From: Paraburkholderia silviterrae
Lineage (GTDB): Bacteria > Pseudomonadota > Gammaproteobacteria > Burkholderiales > Burkholderiaceae
DNA: 64,000 nt
Direction of reading: 5' to 3'
Assembly (NCBI RefSeq): GCF_004353915.1
Contig: NZ_SMRP01000017.1
Coordinates: 62,001 to 126,000, forward strand
The notes under the pieces: model-generated
The model's input: only the letters and a program-made list of their open reading frames with translations
Told to the model about the DNA's origin: nothing
The model's database searches: none
Made by a program: the position numbers and the translations under genes
Shown: piece after piece, positions 26,077-36,574 of the stretch
Layout of the letters: each line of letters starts with the position of its first letter
Position numbering within the stretch: position 1 is the first letter of the stretch

Positions 26077-27166
26077 GGCCGTTCTCCGCAACGGGTGCAG
26101 CCTGAGCGAAGCGCTGCGCCATCGCCAGTTGCTCGCGCATCGCGAGCGGCAGGACCTCGAAGAGATGGTCGAACATCGACGCCACATCCGGTGGCGCGAC
26201 CGCGAGATACGCCTCGACCGCCTGCTCGACCTGGGCGTGACACGCCTTGCCGAGCTGCTCGTCCTGGGCCTTGTCCAGCACCTTCATGCGCAACAGGTAC
26301 GAGCGCAAGCGGCGCAATGGCTCGAATTCCCACTGCTGGCTGAGCACCTCGGCGTCGCGATAGCGCGTGGCGTCGTCGGCCGTCGTGTGATCGCCCAGCC
26401 GATAGCTGAGCGCTTCGATCAGTGTGGGACCGTCGCCGCGCCGCGCCTTCGCGAGTGCCGCCCCAACCACATGATGCATGGCAATCACGTCGTTGCCGTC
26501 GACCTGCACCCCGTCGATGCCCGCAGCGACCGCTTTTTGTGCGAGCGTGCGCGACGCGCTCTGCAGGCTGCGCGGCAGTGAAATCGCCCACTGGTTATTG
26601 TTGATGACGAGCACGAGTGGCGCCTGCCATGCGCCGGCAAAGTTCATCGCCTCGTAGAAATCGCCCTTGGAGGTGGCGCCATCGCCGAAAATCGCCACCG
26701 CGACGCGCGGCTCCTTTCGCAGCTGGAACGCATAGGCGGCGCCGGCCGCATGGCAGACCTGCGTACCGATCGGCACGCAGTTCGGAAAGTCGAGGCGCGG
26801 CACGCTGAAGTTGCTGCCGCGCTCGTCGCCGCCCCAGTAGAGCAGGCTTTCCGTCATCGTGACGCCGCGCAGCAATTGGGCCGCGTGGTCGCGATAGGAA
26901 GGAAACAGCACGTCTTCGGGCCGCATCGCGCTGGCCACGCCCACGCCAATCGCCTCCTGGCCCACCGACGAGGCGAAGGTGCCGAGCTGGCCCGTACGTT
27001 GCAGGGCCACCGCCTTGGTGTCGAATGCCCTCGTCAGCACCATGGCGCGATAGAGCGGCAAGAGCGCCTGGGGGTCGCTTGCGAAGGACGGCAGCGGATG
27101 AACGGGCTCGCCGTCGGGGCCGAGATACTGCGTGTAGCCGATTTGAAAACTGGCAGCCGTGGTCAT
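26069..27166 (-). CDS. pdhA: 2-oxoacid (pyruvate-type) dehydrogenase E1 component, alpha subunit
   Basis: A 365-residue protein. The thiamine-diphosphate motif runs from 'IFGDGATSKGDFYEAMNFA' to 'LVLVINNNQWAISLP' (about residues 160-200). 'SYRLGDHTTADDATRYRD' is the conserved phosphorylation-loop region seen in E1alpha proteins. It resembles the E1alpha branch usually named pyruvate dehydrogenase (acetyl-transferring) in operons with separate alpha and beta subunits, which are common as second complexes in Burkholderiales. A perfect AAGGAGG precedes the ATG at 27166. It is the promoter-proximal gene of the E1alpha-E1beta-E2 operon. The symbol is tentative. Confidence 0.88.
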   Translation of the reverse strand: MTTAASFQIGYTQYLGPDGEPVHPLPSFASDPQALLPLYRAMVLTRAFDTKAVALQRTGQLGTFASSVGQEAIGVGVASAMRPEDVLFPSYRDHAAQLLRGVTMTESLLYWGGDERGSNFSVPRLDFPNCVPIGTQVCHAAGAAYAFQLRKEPRVAVAIFGDGATSKGDFYEAMNFAGAWQAPLVLVINNNQWAISLPRSLQSASRTLAQKAVAAGIDGVQVDGNDVIAMHHVVGAALAKARRGDGPTLIEALSYRLGDHTTADDATRYRDAEVLSQQWEFEPLRRLRSYLLRMKVLDKAQDEQLGKACHAQVEQAVEAYLAVAPPDVASMFDHLFEVLPLAMREQLAMAQRFAQAAPVAENGHG

Positions 27167-27231
27167 GACGGCCTCCTTGGTGTTTTCAAATATCGTAGGT
27201 CTTCTCGCGCGGGTGGAGTGGCGGTTTTTCC

Positions 27232-27561
27232 CTATGCAGCGCTAAAGACCACGGCGCCCTGGTTGGCGACTTGCGTGAACGCCCGCACGAAGCGGTAAGT
27301 CTGCCCGCCAATGGTGAGCTCGTTGAACCCGGACTGGGTGACGCCCAGCACGGCGCTCGCCATCGCGTTTCGAATCGCGCCGTGGCGTGTCCAGCCCTCC
27401 TCGGGCTCGCTTGCGTCGCCGAGAAATATGTCGCTGCTCTCCGCGTGGCTGCGCACCAGAATCAGGCTCTGCCCCCGGTCCAGCAGCAGCTCGAGATATT
27501 CAGCGAGGGTAGCCAGCGCCTCGGCATCGGCATTGTGAAACTCACGAGAGTTTGAGGTCAT
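27232..27561 (-). CDS. Small hypothetical protein
   Basis: A 109-residue soluble protein, not recognised. It begins with an acidic helical part ('ADAEALATLAEYLELLLDRG') and ends in strands ('FNELTIGGQTYRFVRAFTQV'). ATG 27561 is preferred over the GTG at 27585 because AGGTG lies 6 bases before it. It is upstream of the 2-oxoacid dehydrogenase operon in the same direction, 65 bases away, and could be co-transcribed. Confidence 0.65.
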   Translation of the reverse strand: MTSNSREFHNADAEALATLAEYLELLLDRGQSLILVRSHAESSDIFLGDASEPEEGWTRHGAIRNAMASAVLGVTQSGFNELTIGGQTYRFVRAFTQVANQGAVVFSAA

Positions 27562-27770
27562 AGTGGCACCTGTGCTGATTGGCACGACGCTTTCTATCCT
27601 ACACGTCCGTGATGCAGTTGCGCGCGGATATGTACCGTAGCGTTCTCGCGCGTTGACGCAAATTCACCCGGTGCGCCCCGCTCCGGGCACGCCGCGCCAA
27701 TTCGCTGCAGCAGGCGTACCATGAAATATTGCCGTGTGGCGCACGCTCGCTTGAGCGAAGGGGGGCCAAC

Positions 27771-28280
27771 ATGAGACGTCTTTATTTCCTGGCACCTGAC
27801 ATTCCCACTGCCAGGGCCGTCGTGGACGACCTGCTGCTGGCACGCATCACCTGGCGGCATCTGCATGTGCTCGCGAACCACACGGTCCAGCTCGATGAAT
27901 TGCCCGGTGCGTCCTTGCTGCAAAGCAGCGACGTCGTGCATGCGCTCGAACGCGGCGTGGCGTTGGGCGGCGCGGCCGGCGCCATTGTGGGCCTCGCGGC
28001 GCTGGTCTTTCCGCCGGCGGAGCTCGTCATCGGCGGCGGCGCGGTCGTGGCCCTGACGTTGGCTGGCGCGGGCTTCGGCGCATGGACGGCCGCCATGATC
28101 GGCGTGGACGAGCCGAACGCGCGGCTCGAACGCTTTCGCGAGGCCATCCGCAACGGGCAATTCCTGATCATGGCCGACGTGCCCGCCTCGCGCGAGGAGG
28201 AAATCGCGCAGACGGTCGCCAGGCATGTTCCAAGGGCCGATCCGGAAGGCGCGGAGCCCACCACGCCGATTTTCCCGTAA
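27771..28280 (+). CDS. DUF1269-like protein with glycine-rich hydrophobic core
   Basis: A 169-residue protein. The first 55 residues ('RRLYFLAPDIPTARAVVDDL', 'ITWRHLHVLAN') resemble the start of DUF1269-type proteins, which control distribution between soluble and membrane states. A glycine/alanine-rich hydrophobic stretch at about 62-108 likely forms two membrane helices, and a short soluble tail follows. The function is unknown; relatives appear with stress genes. The ATG has AAGGGGGG upstream. Confidence 0.75.
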   Translation: MRRLYFLAPDIPTARAVVDDLLLARITWRHLHVLANHTVQLDELPGASLLQSSDVVHALERGVALGGAAGAIVGLAALVFPPAELVIGGGAVVALTLAGAGFGAWTAAMIGVDEPNARLERFREAIRNGQFLIMADVPASREEEIAQTVARHVPRADPEGAEPTTPIFP

Positions 28281-28391
28281 GCGCGCGGGTTCGGCTGCAC
28301 GTTGGGCTGCGTGGAGGTGTCGGTTTCGAGCTATCGGTTTCGACGCGGCGCCGGACCCGCCGCCGCCGAACTTCGATATCTTCGCGCAACA

Positions 28392-29900
<1,509 letters not shown>

Positions 29901-29918
29901 GGGGTTCTCCCGGCACGG

Positions 29919-30122
29919 CTACTGGTCGTGCGCGAGCGCCTCGAGGCGGGCATCGCCCGCGTCTTTCGCCGCACGCTGGTTGGTGTAGGTCTCGTCGGAT
30001 ACGAAGATGCGCCGCACGTCTCGCGCGGCGAAGTCGACCAGCGAGATGACCCAGACCCAGCCGCCCGTCCGCTCGGCCGTATGCACGAATGCGCGCACAT
30101 CGCCCTTGTTGCTAACGTTCAT
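29919..30122 (-). CDS. 67-residue hypothetical protein upstream of glutamine synthetase
   Basis: A small soluble protein starting 'MNVSNKGDVRAFVHTAERTG' and ending 'GDARLEALAHDQ'; not recognised. GGAGG stands 4 bases before the ATG at 30122. It ends 18 bases before the glutamine synthetase start, in the same direction, so the two are probably one operon. The pattern of short strands and a C-terminal helix would fit a small modulator, but no function can be assigned. Confidence 0.65.
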   Translation of the reverse strand: MNVSNKGDVRAFVHTAERTGGWVWVISLVDFAARDVRRIFVSDETYTNQRAAKDAGDARLEALAHDQ

Positions 30123-30366
30123 GTGACCTCCGTTAAAGAATCCATGGGGAGCATGGCGCGTGCCGGCCGGGCCGGCCATCACGCCTCCCCTTTGCGAGTC
30201 AACGTTTCCGGACATGCGTGCGGGGTAAGGCGCCGTCCCGGTCCGGACCCGTAGGCCATTTCATTTTAGGCAATGGGATTGGACATACCACGGGTCCATT
30301 TTGGTGCAGTCGGGCGCAAGGTAGAATCTCGCCAGAACCCCCATGCCATCCATTGTGGAGCGCGAC

Positions 30367-30768
30367 ATGACAAGCGAGTGGCAACGCCGCATCAAGCTGT
30401 TTATCCAGCGCTTCTGGCAGCCGACCAGCGCATGCATGACCTGCATGCCGGGGAGCTGGGGCAATTTCATGAGCCTCGCCCACTGGGCCATCGCGTTCAG
30501 GACGGGGCTCATCACCGGCGTGCTGGCCGTGCTGCTCACCTTCACGCCGGCGGCGAAGTTGTACGCGAATCGATACGGCAACGCTCTCGTCGTCGGCTGC
30601 CTGACTGCGTTAGGCGACGCCTTGTCTCACACGAGCCACTATCGCAATCACGTTCTCGAACACCTCCTTACGGGCGTCATGTCGGGATTGTTCGCGCTCG
30701 CGGCATCGTTTCTGCTCGAAGACCGCGCGCGCCGGATTCGCACGGTATGGGGGCGTTTGTTTGGATAA
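30367..30768 (+). CDS. Small membrane protein, function unknown
   Basis: A 133-residue protein with two or three likely membrane helices: about 42-60 ('FRTGLITGVLAVLLTFTP'), 70-85 and 100-118 ('LLTGVMSGLFALAASFLL'). A cytosolic start with 'CMTCMP' cysteines could bind metal, but this is speculative. The ATG at 30367 follows TGTGGAG; an ATG at 30343 is possible but lacks a site. No family was recognised with confidence. Confidence 0.65.
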   Translation: MTSEWQRRIKLFIQRFWQPTSACMTCMPGSWGNFMSLAHWAIAFRTGLITGVLAVLLTFTPAAKLYANRYGNALVVGCLTALGDALSHTSHYRNHVLEHLLTGVMSGLFALAASFLLEDRARRIRTVWGRLFG

Positions 30769-30788
30769 TTCGCCGCGTAGCCGACGCC

Positions 30789-31001
30789 TCATGCCGTACG
30801 CGGAGCCTCCGTGGGCGGCGTGCCCTCGTGGAATAGCGTGACGAGCTGTGCGCGCAATTCCGGCGAATCCGCGTGGTGATGGATCGTTACCGCGTGCTGC
30901 ACGGCGGCCTCAAGCAACTCCTTCTCCGAATCGGCGGAAATCGCCACGGTGCAATTCATTTCGCTGGGAAACTCCCGGCAGTCTATGTACTTTCTAGTCA
31001 T
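30789..31001 (-). CDS. DUF1059 domain protein
   Basis: A 70-residue protein fitting the DUF1059 family: 'KYIDCREFPSEMNCTVAISA' with two conserved cysteines, 'KELLEAAVQHAVTIHHH' and a C-terminal helix. Function unknown. GAGGAG precedes the ATG by 8 bases. Confidence 0.8.
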   Translation of the reverse strand: MTRKYIDCREFPSEMNCTVAISADSEKELLEAAVQHAVTIHHHADSPELRAQLVTLFHEGTPPTEAPRTA

Positions 31002-31444
31002 GACGAGACTCCTCGTTAGCCAGTTACATGCATGTCCACAAGATTACCGAAGCATGCGAACAAATTTTAGGTTCCCTGCATTCGGCTTGCTAAAATATCG
31101 AGGAGACGACGCCGCCCAAGCCCCCGCAACACGCGCCGCGCCGGATCAAGCCGGACATTCTTCATAACGAATCAGGATTGCTAATCAATCAGGGTTGTCC
31201 GGCAACCTGATACAGCCCCGCCCCCTCCCGAAGCATGCGTCGGCCGGGTTGCGCAGCAACGCCCGCCCCGGCTGGCTGGCTGCCTTCACGAAAGCCCGAT
31301 TCTTCCCGCTTTCCCAGCGAGATTTGCGTCTCGTGTCCCGCATCGATTGCCCGGCGAATGACTCCGGACAGGTCTGTTGCGCTGCCCGGCGCCACTGGAC
31401 CACGCCATGCGGTATTCGCGATCTGCCTAAATGAGAGGTGTGCG
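31002..31444. other. 443-base region without a supported gene
   Basis: Short frames on both strands cross this stretch, but none has both a ribosome site and believable composition. It should contain the promoters of the DUF1059 gene (leftward) and the FAD oxidase (rightward). Confidence 0.35.
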
Positions 31445-32839
31445 ATGTCCAGCCTGTCGAGCGATTCCATCGAAACATTGAGAGGCGCCCTGCGCGGTCA
31501 GGTGCTGCTGCCGGCGGACGCGGGCTACGACGAAGCCCGGCAAATCTGGAACGCAATGATCGACCGCCGTCCCGCGGTGATTGTGCGTTGCCAGGGCTGC
31601 GCCGACGTGCGCCATGCCGTGACGTTCGCCCGCGACGCGGGCCTGAAGATCGCCGTGCGCGGCGGCGGCCACAATATCGCGGGCAGCGCGATCTGCGACG
31701 GCGGACTCGTGATCGACCTGTCGCCCATGAAATCGGTTCGGGTCGAGCCGTCCACGCAGCGCGCGTATGTCGAACCCGGCGCCAAGCTAGGCGACTTCGA
31801 TCACGAAGCACAGGCGTTCGGTCTTGCCACGCCGCTTGGCATCAATTCGACCACGGGCGTCGCCGGGCTCACGCTCGGCGGCGGATTCGGCTGGCTCAGC
31901 CGGCGCTTTGGCATGACCGTCGATAATCTGCTTGCGGCCGACGTCGTGAGTGCCGACGGCACGTTGTTGCGCGCCAGCGCCGATGAGCACGACGACCTCT
32001 TCTGGGCCATTCGAGGCGGCGGCGGCAATTTCGGCGTGGTGACGATGTTCGAGTTCGCGGTTCATCCGCTCGGGCCCGAAGTCTATGGCGGGCTGGTCGT
32101 GCTGCCACTGGCAGCCGCCAAAGACGCCTTGGTGAAATACCGCGAAGCCGCGGCCAGCATGCCCGACGAGCTGACCGTGTGGAGCGTGCTGCGTCTCGCG
32201 CCGCCGCTGCCTTTCCTCCCCGCCAGCGTGCACGGCACGCCCGTCATCGTCTTCGCGATCTGCTACAACGGGCCGCTGGAAAACGGGCCAGCCGCCGTCG
32301 AGCCGGTGCGCGGCTTTGGCCCATCCTGCGGCGAGCATCTCGGCCCGATGCCCTACGCGGCATGGCAAAAGGGCTTCGATCCGCTGCTCACCCCGGGTGA
32401 GCGCAACTACTGGAAGTCGCACAATCTCGCCGAGATACCGGACGGCCTGATCGACGCCTTGACCGCCGCGATCGGCACTGTGCCCTCGCCGCAGTGCGAA
32501 ATTTTCTTCGGCATGATCGGCGGCGCCACCATGCGCGTGGCGCCGGACGCCACGGCCTATCCGAATCGCGACGCCCTTTATGTCATGAACGTGCATGGCC
32601 GCTGGACCGAGCCCGCCGACGACGAGCGCTGCATTGGCTGGGCGCGGGACTTCTTCGACGCATCGGCGCCTTATGCGCTTGGCAGCGTGTATGTGAACTT
32701 CCTGACCGAAGACGAGCACGCGCGCGTGGCCGCCGCCTACGGTCCGAACATGGAGCGCCTCATTGCGGTCAAGACCCGCTATGACCCGCACAATCTCTTC
32801 AACTGCAATCAGAACATCCGGCCCGCCGCCGGTGCGTAG
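31445..32839 (+). CDS. FAD-linked oxidase, berberine-bridge-enzyme-like
   Basis: A 464-residue VAO-family flavoprotein. The FAD-binding part includes 'IAVRGGGHNIAGSAICDGG' with the His used for covalent FAD attachment, and 'GVAGLTLGGGFGWLSRRFG'. The second attachment Cys found in bicovalent members is not seen ('LGINSTTGVAGL'). The C-terminal BBE motif is 'YDPHNLFNCNQNI'. It oxidises an alcohol, sugar or amine with oxygen; the substrate is unknown. ATG 31445 has GAGAGG upstream. The frame extends further upstream without a start signal and that part is rejected. A GYD protein gene follows after 49 bases and is probably co-transcribed. Confidence 0.9.
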   Translation: MSSLSSDSIETLRGALRGQVLLPADAGYDEARQIWNAMIDRRPAVIVRCQGCADVRHAVTFARDAGLKIAVRGGGHNIAGSAICDGGLVIDLSPMKSVRVEPSTQRAYVEPGAKLGDFDHEAQAFGLATPLGINSTTGVAGLTLGGGFGWLSRRFGMTVDNLLAADVVSADGTLLRASADEHDDLFWAIRGGGGNFGVVTMFEFAVHPLGPEVYGGLVVLPLAAAKDALVKYREAAASMPDELTVWSVLRLAPPLPFLPASVHGTPVIVFAICYNGPLENGPAAVEPVRGFGPSCGEHLGPMPYAAWQKGFDPLLTPGERNYWKSHNLAEIPDGLIDALTAAIGTVPSPQCEIFFGMIGGATMRVAPDATAYPNRDALYVMNVHGRWTEPADDERCIGWARDFFDASAPYALGSVYVNFLTEDEHARVAAAYGPNMERLIAVKTRYDPHNLFNCNQNIRPAAGA

Positions 32840-32888
32840 CGGTCATGGAACGTGAGCCGCCTGGGTAACTTTGGTAAGGAGAATCGTC

Positions 32889-33182
32889 ATGCCGACATAT
32901 GTGGTGCTTGCGGAATTTACGGATCAAGGTATTCGCACGGTCAAAAACAGCGCGCAGCGTGCCACCCAAACCGCTGAAATGGCCAAGGCTTACGGTTGCG
33001 AGATGAAGCAGATTTACTGGACGCTGGGGCAATATGACATTGTCACGATCATCGAAGCCGCCGATGAAGCGGGATTCATGGCATTCGGCCTCGCACTCGG
33101 CTCCGCAGGCAATATCCGCACGCAAACACTGCGCGCCTTCAACAAGGACGAATTTAGCGCGATGCTCGGCAAGCTCCCTTGA
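32889..33182 (+). CDS. GYD domain protein
   Basis: A 97-residue protein of the GYD family: 'YVVLAEFTDQGIRTVKNSAQ' at the start and the hallmark 'YWTLGQYDIVTIIEAADEA' in the middle. It forms a small ferredoxin-like fold; the function is unknown. AAGGAG precedes the ATG by 8 bases, and it probably belongs to the operon of the FAD-linked oxidase. Confidence 0.88.
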   Translation: MPTYVVLAEFTDQGIRTVKNSAQRATQTAEMAKAYGCEMKQIYWTLGQYDIVTIIEAADEAGFMAFGLALGSAGNIRTQTLRAFNKDEFSAMLGKLP

Positions 33183-33190
33183 CGCGCGCT

Positions 33191-33568
33191 TCAGGTCGAG
33201 CGACGCGTGGACGGCGCGCGGCTTTCCTTTGGCCGCCGCCCACGCTTGCCTTTTCTCCAGCTCATGAGGTTGGCCACGACAGCCGCAATGAACGTGACGA
33301 GCGTGGAAGTGGACGAGGTGATGAGTATCCTTTCCTCAGGCTTTAGCGACGGCGTTGCGGGGCGCAATTTGGCAGCGGGTGCGACGGGTTTTGACGGAGC
33401 GCCGCTCGCCTCGGTTTGCGGCGCGCTTTTCAACTGCACGGCGGCGACCTGCGCAAGCGGATTCGCCACCTTGTAACGCACGAAAAGCGCGGCTGTGACG
33501 CAAAAGAAACCCACGAAGAGCCCGAGGAATAGCCGGCAAAACAGCTCCAGCCTGGTGAAGTTTTCCAT
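33191..33568 (-). CDS. Membrane-anchored hypothetical protein
   Basis: A 125-residue protein with one N-terminal membrane helix (about 8-28, 'LFCRLFLGLFVGFFCVTAAL'), a proline/alanine-rich linker, a second hydrophobic segment near 90-105 and a strongly basic tail. Not recognised. ATG 33568 has GGGGAGG ahead of it. Composition suggests a small envelope protein. Confidence 0.6.
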   Translation of the reverse strand: MENFTRLELFCRLFLGLFVGFFCVTAALFVRYKVANPLAQVAAVQLKSAPQTEASGAPSKPVAPAAKLRPATPSLKPEERILITSSTSTLVTFIAAVVANLMSWRKGKRGRRPKESRAPSTRRST

Positions 33569-33696
33569 GTCCGCCTCCCCGTTGCCTTGCGCGGTTGCCG
33601 CACGCCTATATTGCGCCGGAATCGTGCGAAACGCGTAAAGCAGACAGGCAGGCTTTGAAAGACGGAAGGCCGAACCAGGCTCCGATACCGGCATCG

Positions 33697-34449
33697 TCAG
33701 CCGAAGAACTCCACGGCGCCGGTTTCGAGGTTATACATCGCGCCTACGATCTTGATCGTCCCCTGGGTCTCCAGTGCCGCAAGCACCGGACTGTTCTGAC
33801 GAATATTGGCAATGGTCATCTCGACGTTCTTGCGGGCCACGGCGTTGACGAACGTGTAGTTCGATGCGGAACGATCGCCTTCATAGGTCGTTGCCTGCAC
33901 CGCCGGTTTGATTCTGTCCAGCAATCCCGTGAGATTGCCGAGATCGACGTTGGCAATGGCACCCTTGATGGCGCCGCAGGCCGTATGCCCCATCACGACG
34001 ATGACCTTCGCACCGGCGAGTTTGCACGCGAACTCCATGCTGCCAAGGATGTCGTTGTTCTCGACATTGCCGGCCACACGGCAATTGAAAATATCGCCAA
34101 TGCCGAGATCCATGATGACTTCCGCAGGTGCGCGCGAGTCGATGCAACTGAGCAAAACCGCGGCGGGATACTGACCACTCGCACTCGCCCTTTGCTCTCG
34201 CAAATAATTGCGCGCCTTGCGCTCGCCGTGCTGAAAGCGAACGTTTCCCTGTTTCATCACGTCGACGATCTGCTCGGGCGTCATGCGCTCGCGTTGCGCC
34301 TTGGTCAATGCATCGGCGCGCGCAGGCGTCGGGCTGAGCGAACCCGTAGCCAGGCCAACGACCGTAGCCGTAGCGGTACCCGCCAGCTTGAGAAACTGCC
34401 TGCGCCCCAAACCCCGGTATTGCTTCGGATACCCCAATGTATTGCACAT
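33697..34449 (-). CDS. Beta-class carbonic anhydrase with Tat signal
   Basis: A 250-residue protein. Zinc ligands are visible as 'LLSCIDSRAP' (Cys-x-Asp-x-Arg) and 'VMGHTACGAI' (His-x-x-Cys). The N-terminus has a twin-arginine signal 'GRRQFLKLAG' followed by a hydrophobic stretch and 'ARA' cleavage site near residue 45, so the enzyme should be exported folded with zinc to the periplasm. It interconverts CO2 and bicarbonate. GGGGGG lies ahead of the ATG. Confidence 0.93.
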   Translation of the reverse strand: MCNTLGYPKQYRGLGRRQFLKLAGTATATVVGLATGSLSPTPARADALTKAQRERMTPEQIVDVMKQGNVRFQHGERKARNYLREQRASASGQYPAAVLLSCIDSRAPAEVIMDLGIGDIFNCRVAGNVENNDILGSMEFACKLAGAKVIVVMGHTACGAIKGAIANVDLGNLTGLLDRIKPAVQATTYEGDRSASNYTFVNAVARKNVEMTIANIRQNSPVLAALETQGTIKIVGAMYNLETGAVEFFG

Positions 34450-34685
34450 GGCCTGGCCCCCCGCGTTCGAGCGTCGACGTTCACGAATACCGATTCACTA
34501 TAGGTGATCGCAAGGGGGGTTCAAGACGGCAGCACTGGGGCGCCCGCACGCAAGACTCAATCGGCGCAGAAAAAATAGCGTTCGTGGGTGGTATTGGAAC
34601 GGATTCAGACTATGGGTGCGTCCTGCGCGCGCTGGCTGCGCATGGACCTCCAGATCCCCGCACTCGTGGCGGCACTCTCGCGGCC

Positions 34686-35300
34686 TCAAGGGTGCAAGCC
34701 GAACATCCCGTGCCAGATTGCGCTGAAGAAGTTCGCTTGAGCGCGCTCGGTGTTCGCATGAGGCTCCTCACTGCGCGCGCGCTCCGGCGCAGTCTGCGGC
34801 TTTTCCTCCTGCGGCTCCCCGGCATCGTCCGGCGTGGCGCCCGCCTCTTGCGCGTTCGGTGAGGTCTTCGCCTGACGCGACAAATGCAGCTCGAGCGCAC
34901 CATCCGCGATGCGCCCAGCAAGTTGCGATTCGCAATCGCGCCCGAGCAACACGCCGAACACGACGTCGCGATTGTGGCCCTGCTCGGCAAAGCGCATCGC
35001 GACGGCCACGTGCCGCGCATACTCGGCCTCGCGGGCCGCCTGCGCACGCGCGGCTTCCTCGTGCGCCCGGGAAAGCCGCCCCATCTCCTCGGCATACACC
35101 GCGTCATAAACGCGGCGCTGCACCGGGTCGGAAAGGATCGCATACGCCTCCTTGATCGCCTGGAACTGCGCATGCGCGGACGCTTCGCGCCCCACATTGC
35201 GGTCTGGATGCGCCCTCATTGCGGAGCGCCGGTAGGCGCGCTTGAGTTCCTCGTCGTTAGCGTCGTCGCTAACGCCCAGCAAGTCGTACAACGTCGCCAT
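34686..35300 (-). CDS. J-domain (DnaJ-like) co-chaperone
   Basis: A 204-residue protein. Residues 1-66 form a J domain ('LYDLLGVSDDANDEELKRAY') with the intact HPD motif in 'RAHPDRNVG'. A helical arginine/alanine-rich middle and a low-complexity acidic tail follow; no zinc-finger or DnaJ C-terminal domain is present. It should stimulate an Hsp70 for a specific client. The ribosome site is weak. Confidence 0.88.
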   Translation of the reverse strand: MATLYDLLGVSDDANDEELKRAYRRSAMRAHPDRNVGREASAHAQFQAIKEAYAILSDPVQRRVYDAVYAEEMGRLSRAHEEAARAQAAREAEYARHVAVAMRFAEQGHNRDVVFGVLLGRDCESQLAGRIADGALELHLSRQAKTSPNAQEAGATPDDAGEPQEEKPQTAPERARSEEPHANTERAQANFFSAIWHGMFGLHP

Positions 35301-35390
35301 GGCTCGCCCGGATAAAAGTGGAGTCTCGGCGATCGTAGCATGGCACGCGCGCGCCCGCGGAGCGCGCCGCCGATTGTGAACGTTGCAATC

Positions 35391-35654
35391 TCAGTCGTCG
35401 AATTTCCCCGCCACCAGCGCCTCGTCGAAATCGGTGATCCACGGGGCAAAGTGGTCGGTGTCGTAGACCTCTGTCTTGCCATTGGTAATCCGTGTCACGG
35501 AAATCTGCCGGATGCCCCCTTTCGCGCCGTCGGCCGGCCCCTGGTCCTTGTCCGTGATCCTGAACTCGCCGAGCTCGAAGCCCCGGCTTGTCAGTACCGC
35601 CTTGACGTCTGCCTGTTCATCCCAGGAAAACTCGGCAAAGTCGTGGGCAGTCAT
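35391..35654 (-). CDS. Small hypothetical protein
   Basis: An 87-residue acidic protein ('TAHDFAEFSWDEQADVKAVL' to 'WITDFDEALVAGKFDD'), not recognised. Two ATGs lie six bases apart; GAGGAG directly abuts the first (35660), so the second, at 35654, has the correct spacing and was chosen. Confidence 0.65.
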   Translation of the reverse strand: MTAHDFAEFSWDEQADVKAVLTSRGFELGEFRITDKDQGPADGAKGGIRQISVTRITNGKTEVYDTDHFAPWITDFDEALVAGKFDD

Positions 35655-35896
35655 GTTCATCTCCTCGGCGCGGCGAGCGCAAATATCCTTGCACGGTGAC
35701 ATGTTGAAATGGATCGAACGACACGGATCCCTACCGCTCTGCCGACACATTGCCATTGTTCGGCCAAAGTTGCCATCGCGCGGGACACCGCCCGGCAGTT
35801 TTCAAACATCTAACGCCATGCTGACGCACAGCCTTCACACGTCTGATGATTTACCGCACCGCGCTCCGTTGACTTGCCGCCAGCCGGGGAAATCGC

Positions 35897-36574
35897 TCAC
35901 AGGCCTGGCAATCGTGCGAGCTTTCCGATGCGATAACCCACTCCGCGCACGTTATCGATGGCGTCTCCTCCGAGCTTGCGGCGCAGATTGTGGACATGCA
36001 CCTGGATTGCGTTGCTCTCAATCTCCTCGTTCCATCCATACAGGCGCTCTTCGAGCTGCGCGCGCGTGAGGACGATTGCCGGATCGCGCATGAGCTCCTG
36101 CAACAGCGCGAACTCACGCGTCGTCACCGCGACTTCCTGATCGCGCAACCATACGCGGTGTTGTGCAGGGTCGAGCCGCAACGCGCCTACTTGCAGCGAC
36201 GGTTGCACGCGCCCCGTCTGGTGCCGGTTCACCACGCGGATGCGTGCCAGCAGTTCGCCGATTGCAAACGGTTTGACGAGGTAATCGTCGGCGCCGCCGT
36301 CGAGGCCCGCGACGCCGTCGGGAACCGCATCGCGCGCGGTAATCACAATCACGGGCGTCGCGTCGTTTCGCTGCCGCAACTTCGCGAGTAACACCAGCCC
36401 GTCCGTTCCCAATACGCCGATATCGAGCAGCACCAGGCCATAGGAGGTCGCTCGGAGAGCGAGCATGGCCGATTCTCCATCTTTTGCCCAGTCGACAGCG
36501 AAACCCTCCTTGCGCAATCCGCGCCGCAACGGAGCGTCTGTCGATGCGTCATCTCCCACGAGCAATATGCGCAT
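35897..36574 (-). CDS. Orphan OmpR-family response regulator with altered acidic pocket
   Basis: A 225-residue regulator with a receiver domain (1-115) and a winged-helix output domain (130-220, 'TTREFALLQELMRDPAIVLT', 'VHNLRRKLGG'). The phospho-acceptor Asp is in 'LLDIGVLGTDG', the switch Thr in 'VIVITARD' and the Lys in 'LVKPF'. The first acidic residue of the metal-binding pair is replaced: 'ILLVGDDAS' in place of the usual LLVEDD/VVDDD. No histidine kinase gene is adjacent. Phosphorylation may be weak or not needed. GGGGAGC precedes the ATG. Confidence 0.9.
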   Translation of the reverse strand: MRILLVGDDASTDAPLRRGLRKEGFAVDWAKDGESAMLALRATSYGLVLLDIGVLGTDGLVLLAKLRQRNDATPVIVITARDAVPDGVAGLDGGADDYLVKPFAIGELLARIRVVNRHQTGRVQPSLQVGALRLDPAQHRVWLRDQEVAVTTREFALLQELMRDPAIVLTRAQLEERLYGWNEEIESNAIQVHVHNLRRKLGGDAIDNVRGVGYRIGKLARLPGL

